6,387 bases of DNA, taken from Chloroflexota bacterium (GTDB taxonomy: Bacteria > Chloroflexota > Limnocylindria > Limnocylindrales > CSP1-4). The stretch covers positions 1 to 6,387 of the forward strand of contig SCTE01000433.1 of assembly GCA_004298915.1 (NCBI GenBank), written 5' to 3'. Each line of letters opens with the position of its first letter. Within the stretch, counting starts at the first letter, position 1. Made by a program: the position numbers and the translations under genes. The notes under the pieces are model-generated. The model searched no databases and was not told the origin of the DNA. It saw only the letters and a program-made list of their open reading frames with translations. Positions 6,070 to 6,387 of this stretch are shown here, one piece after another.

Positions 6070-6387
6070 CTCCGGAACCTCCCGTGTAGACCTCGAAACC
6101 CTGCGCCAGGAGTGCCTCCACCTCGGCGGCAACCTCGTCGTCGAGCGACGTGAACCGGAACACGGTCGCGCCGGTCTTGGATCGACGAAGGGCCGGGGAG
6201 ATGCCATCGAGGAGCTCGGGGTGGGCATGCATCGGGAGGAAGTTCAGCTTCACGGCGCCTTCGACGAGCTGAACCCCGGCGAACCAGGCGTGGGAGCGGG
6301 CACCGGGTCGCCGAAGCACCTCGATGCCGTAGATGGTTCCAGTTTCCAGGCGCTCGCCGTACGGCGCCAGGATCGCGCGCAATCGTG
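6062..6387 (-). CDS. Small uncharacterised protein, upstream paralogue, N-terminus cut by window edge
   Basis: The open frame runs in from the right edge and ends with TGA at 6064-6062 (107 complete codons visible). A TTG at 6382 could pass for a start, but it aligns with the internal leucine of RLRAIL in the neighbour, and the codon before it (CGA, Arg) matches too, so the true start lies outside. It aligns end to end with the downstream protein: RLRAILAPYG with RLRAILVPYF, HPELLDGISPALRR with MPDLLDSISPELRR, and VFRFTSLDDEVAAEVEALLAQGF with CFNFTKVDESLMAELEALTAAGM. The block equivalent to KSYVSYYLMSVY has become AVKLNFLPMHAH, and MQGKSCFNF has lost its lysine and cysteine, so its ligand or function may differ. 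It ends in a Gly/Ser tail (GGSGGG) whose DNA supplies the ribosome site of the next gene. Confidence 0.72.
   Translation of the reverse strand, partial: RLRAILAPYGERLETGTIYGIEVLRRPGARSHAWFAGVQLVEGAVKLNFLPMHAHPELLDGISPALRRSKTGATVFRFTSLDDEVAAEVEALLAQGFEVYTGGSGGG

Overview
The window is GC-rich chromosomal DNA (by eye about two thirds G+C), with every supported gene on the minus strand, so transcription runs from high to low coordinates. The GC-rich third codon positions, GTG starts and very Ala/Pro-rich linkers suit a high-GC bacterium. My guess is Chloroflexota (Limnocylindria-like) or Actinomycetota, but no phylogenetic marker here settles it. Both ends cut through genes.

Reading in the direction of transcription, 6387-5686 holds two tandem, overlapping paralogues of a small uncharacterised family with a YdhG/DUF1801-like look; the upstream one runs off the window edge. 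A 182-nt gap follows (5504-5685). Next is a gene (5503-4691) for an XRE-type helix-turn-helix domain joined to a PD-(D/E)XK nuclease-like domain, with looser codon use than the metabolic genes and a low-complexity C-terminal tail built partly on an 18-bp tandem repeat.

The gap 4690-4439 (252 nt) looks like a control region. It has two perfect palindromes of the form ACGAACC-N-GGTTCGT with centres exactly 50 bp apart, then a 16-bp tandem repeat of about 3.5 copies, then a strong Shine-Dalgarno sequence. No convincing -35/-10 pair was found by eye.

From 4438 to 1 runs a compact, probably co-transcribed cluster: a 2-oxo acid dehydrogenase E2 acyltransferase, an NAD(P)-dependent epimerase/dehydratase-type SDR, lipoyl synthase LipA, and an adenosine deaminase-family amidohydrolase cut by the left edge. 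The functional core is clear: LipA installs the sulfur atoms of the lipoyl group that E2 carries on its N-terminal domain. E1, E3 and LipB/LplA are not in the window. The SDR and deaminase have no obvious link to lipoate metabolism.

I see no RNA gene, CRISPR array, transposase or prophage gene. Nothing here is convincingly a new system. The items most worth a second look are the paired palindromes, the HTH-nuclease protein next to them, and an N-terminal extension of LipA supported by codon structure and a 4-nt stop/start overlap.
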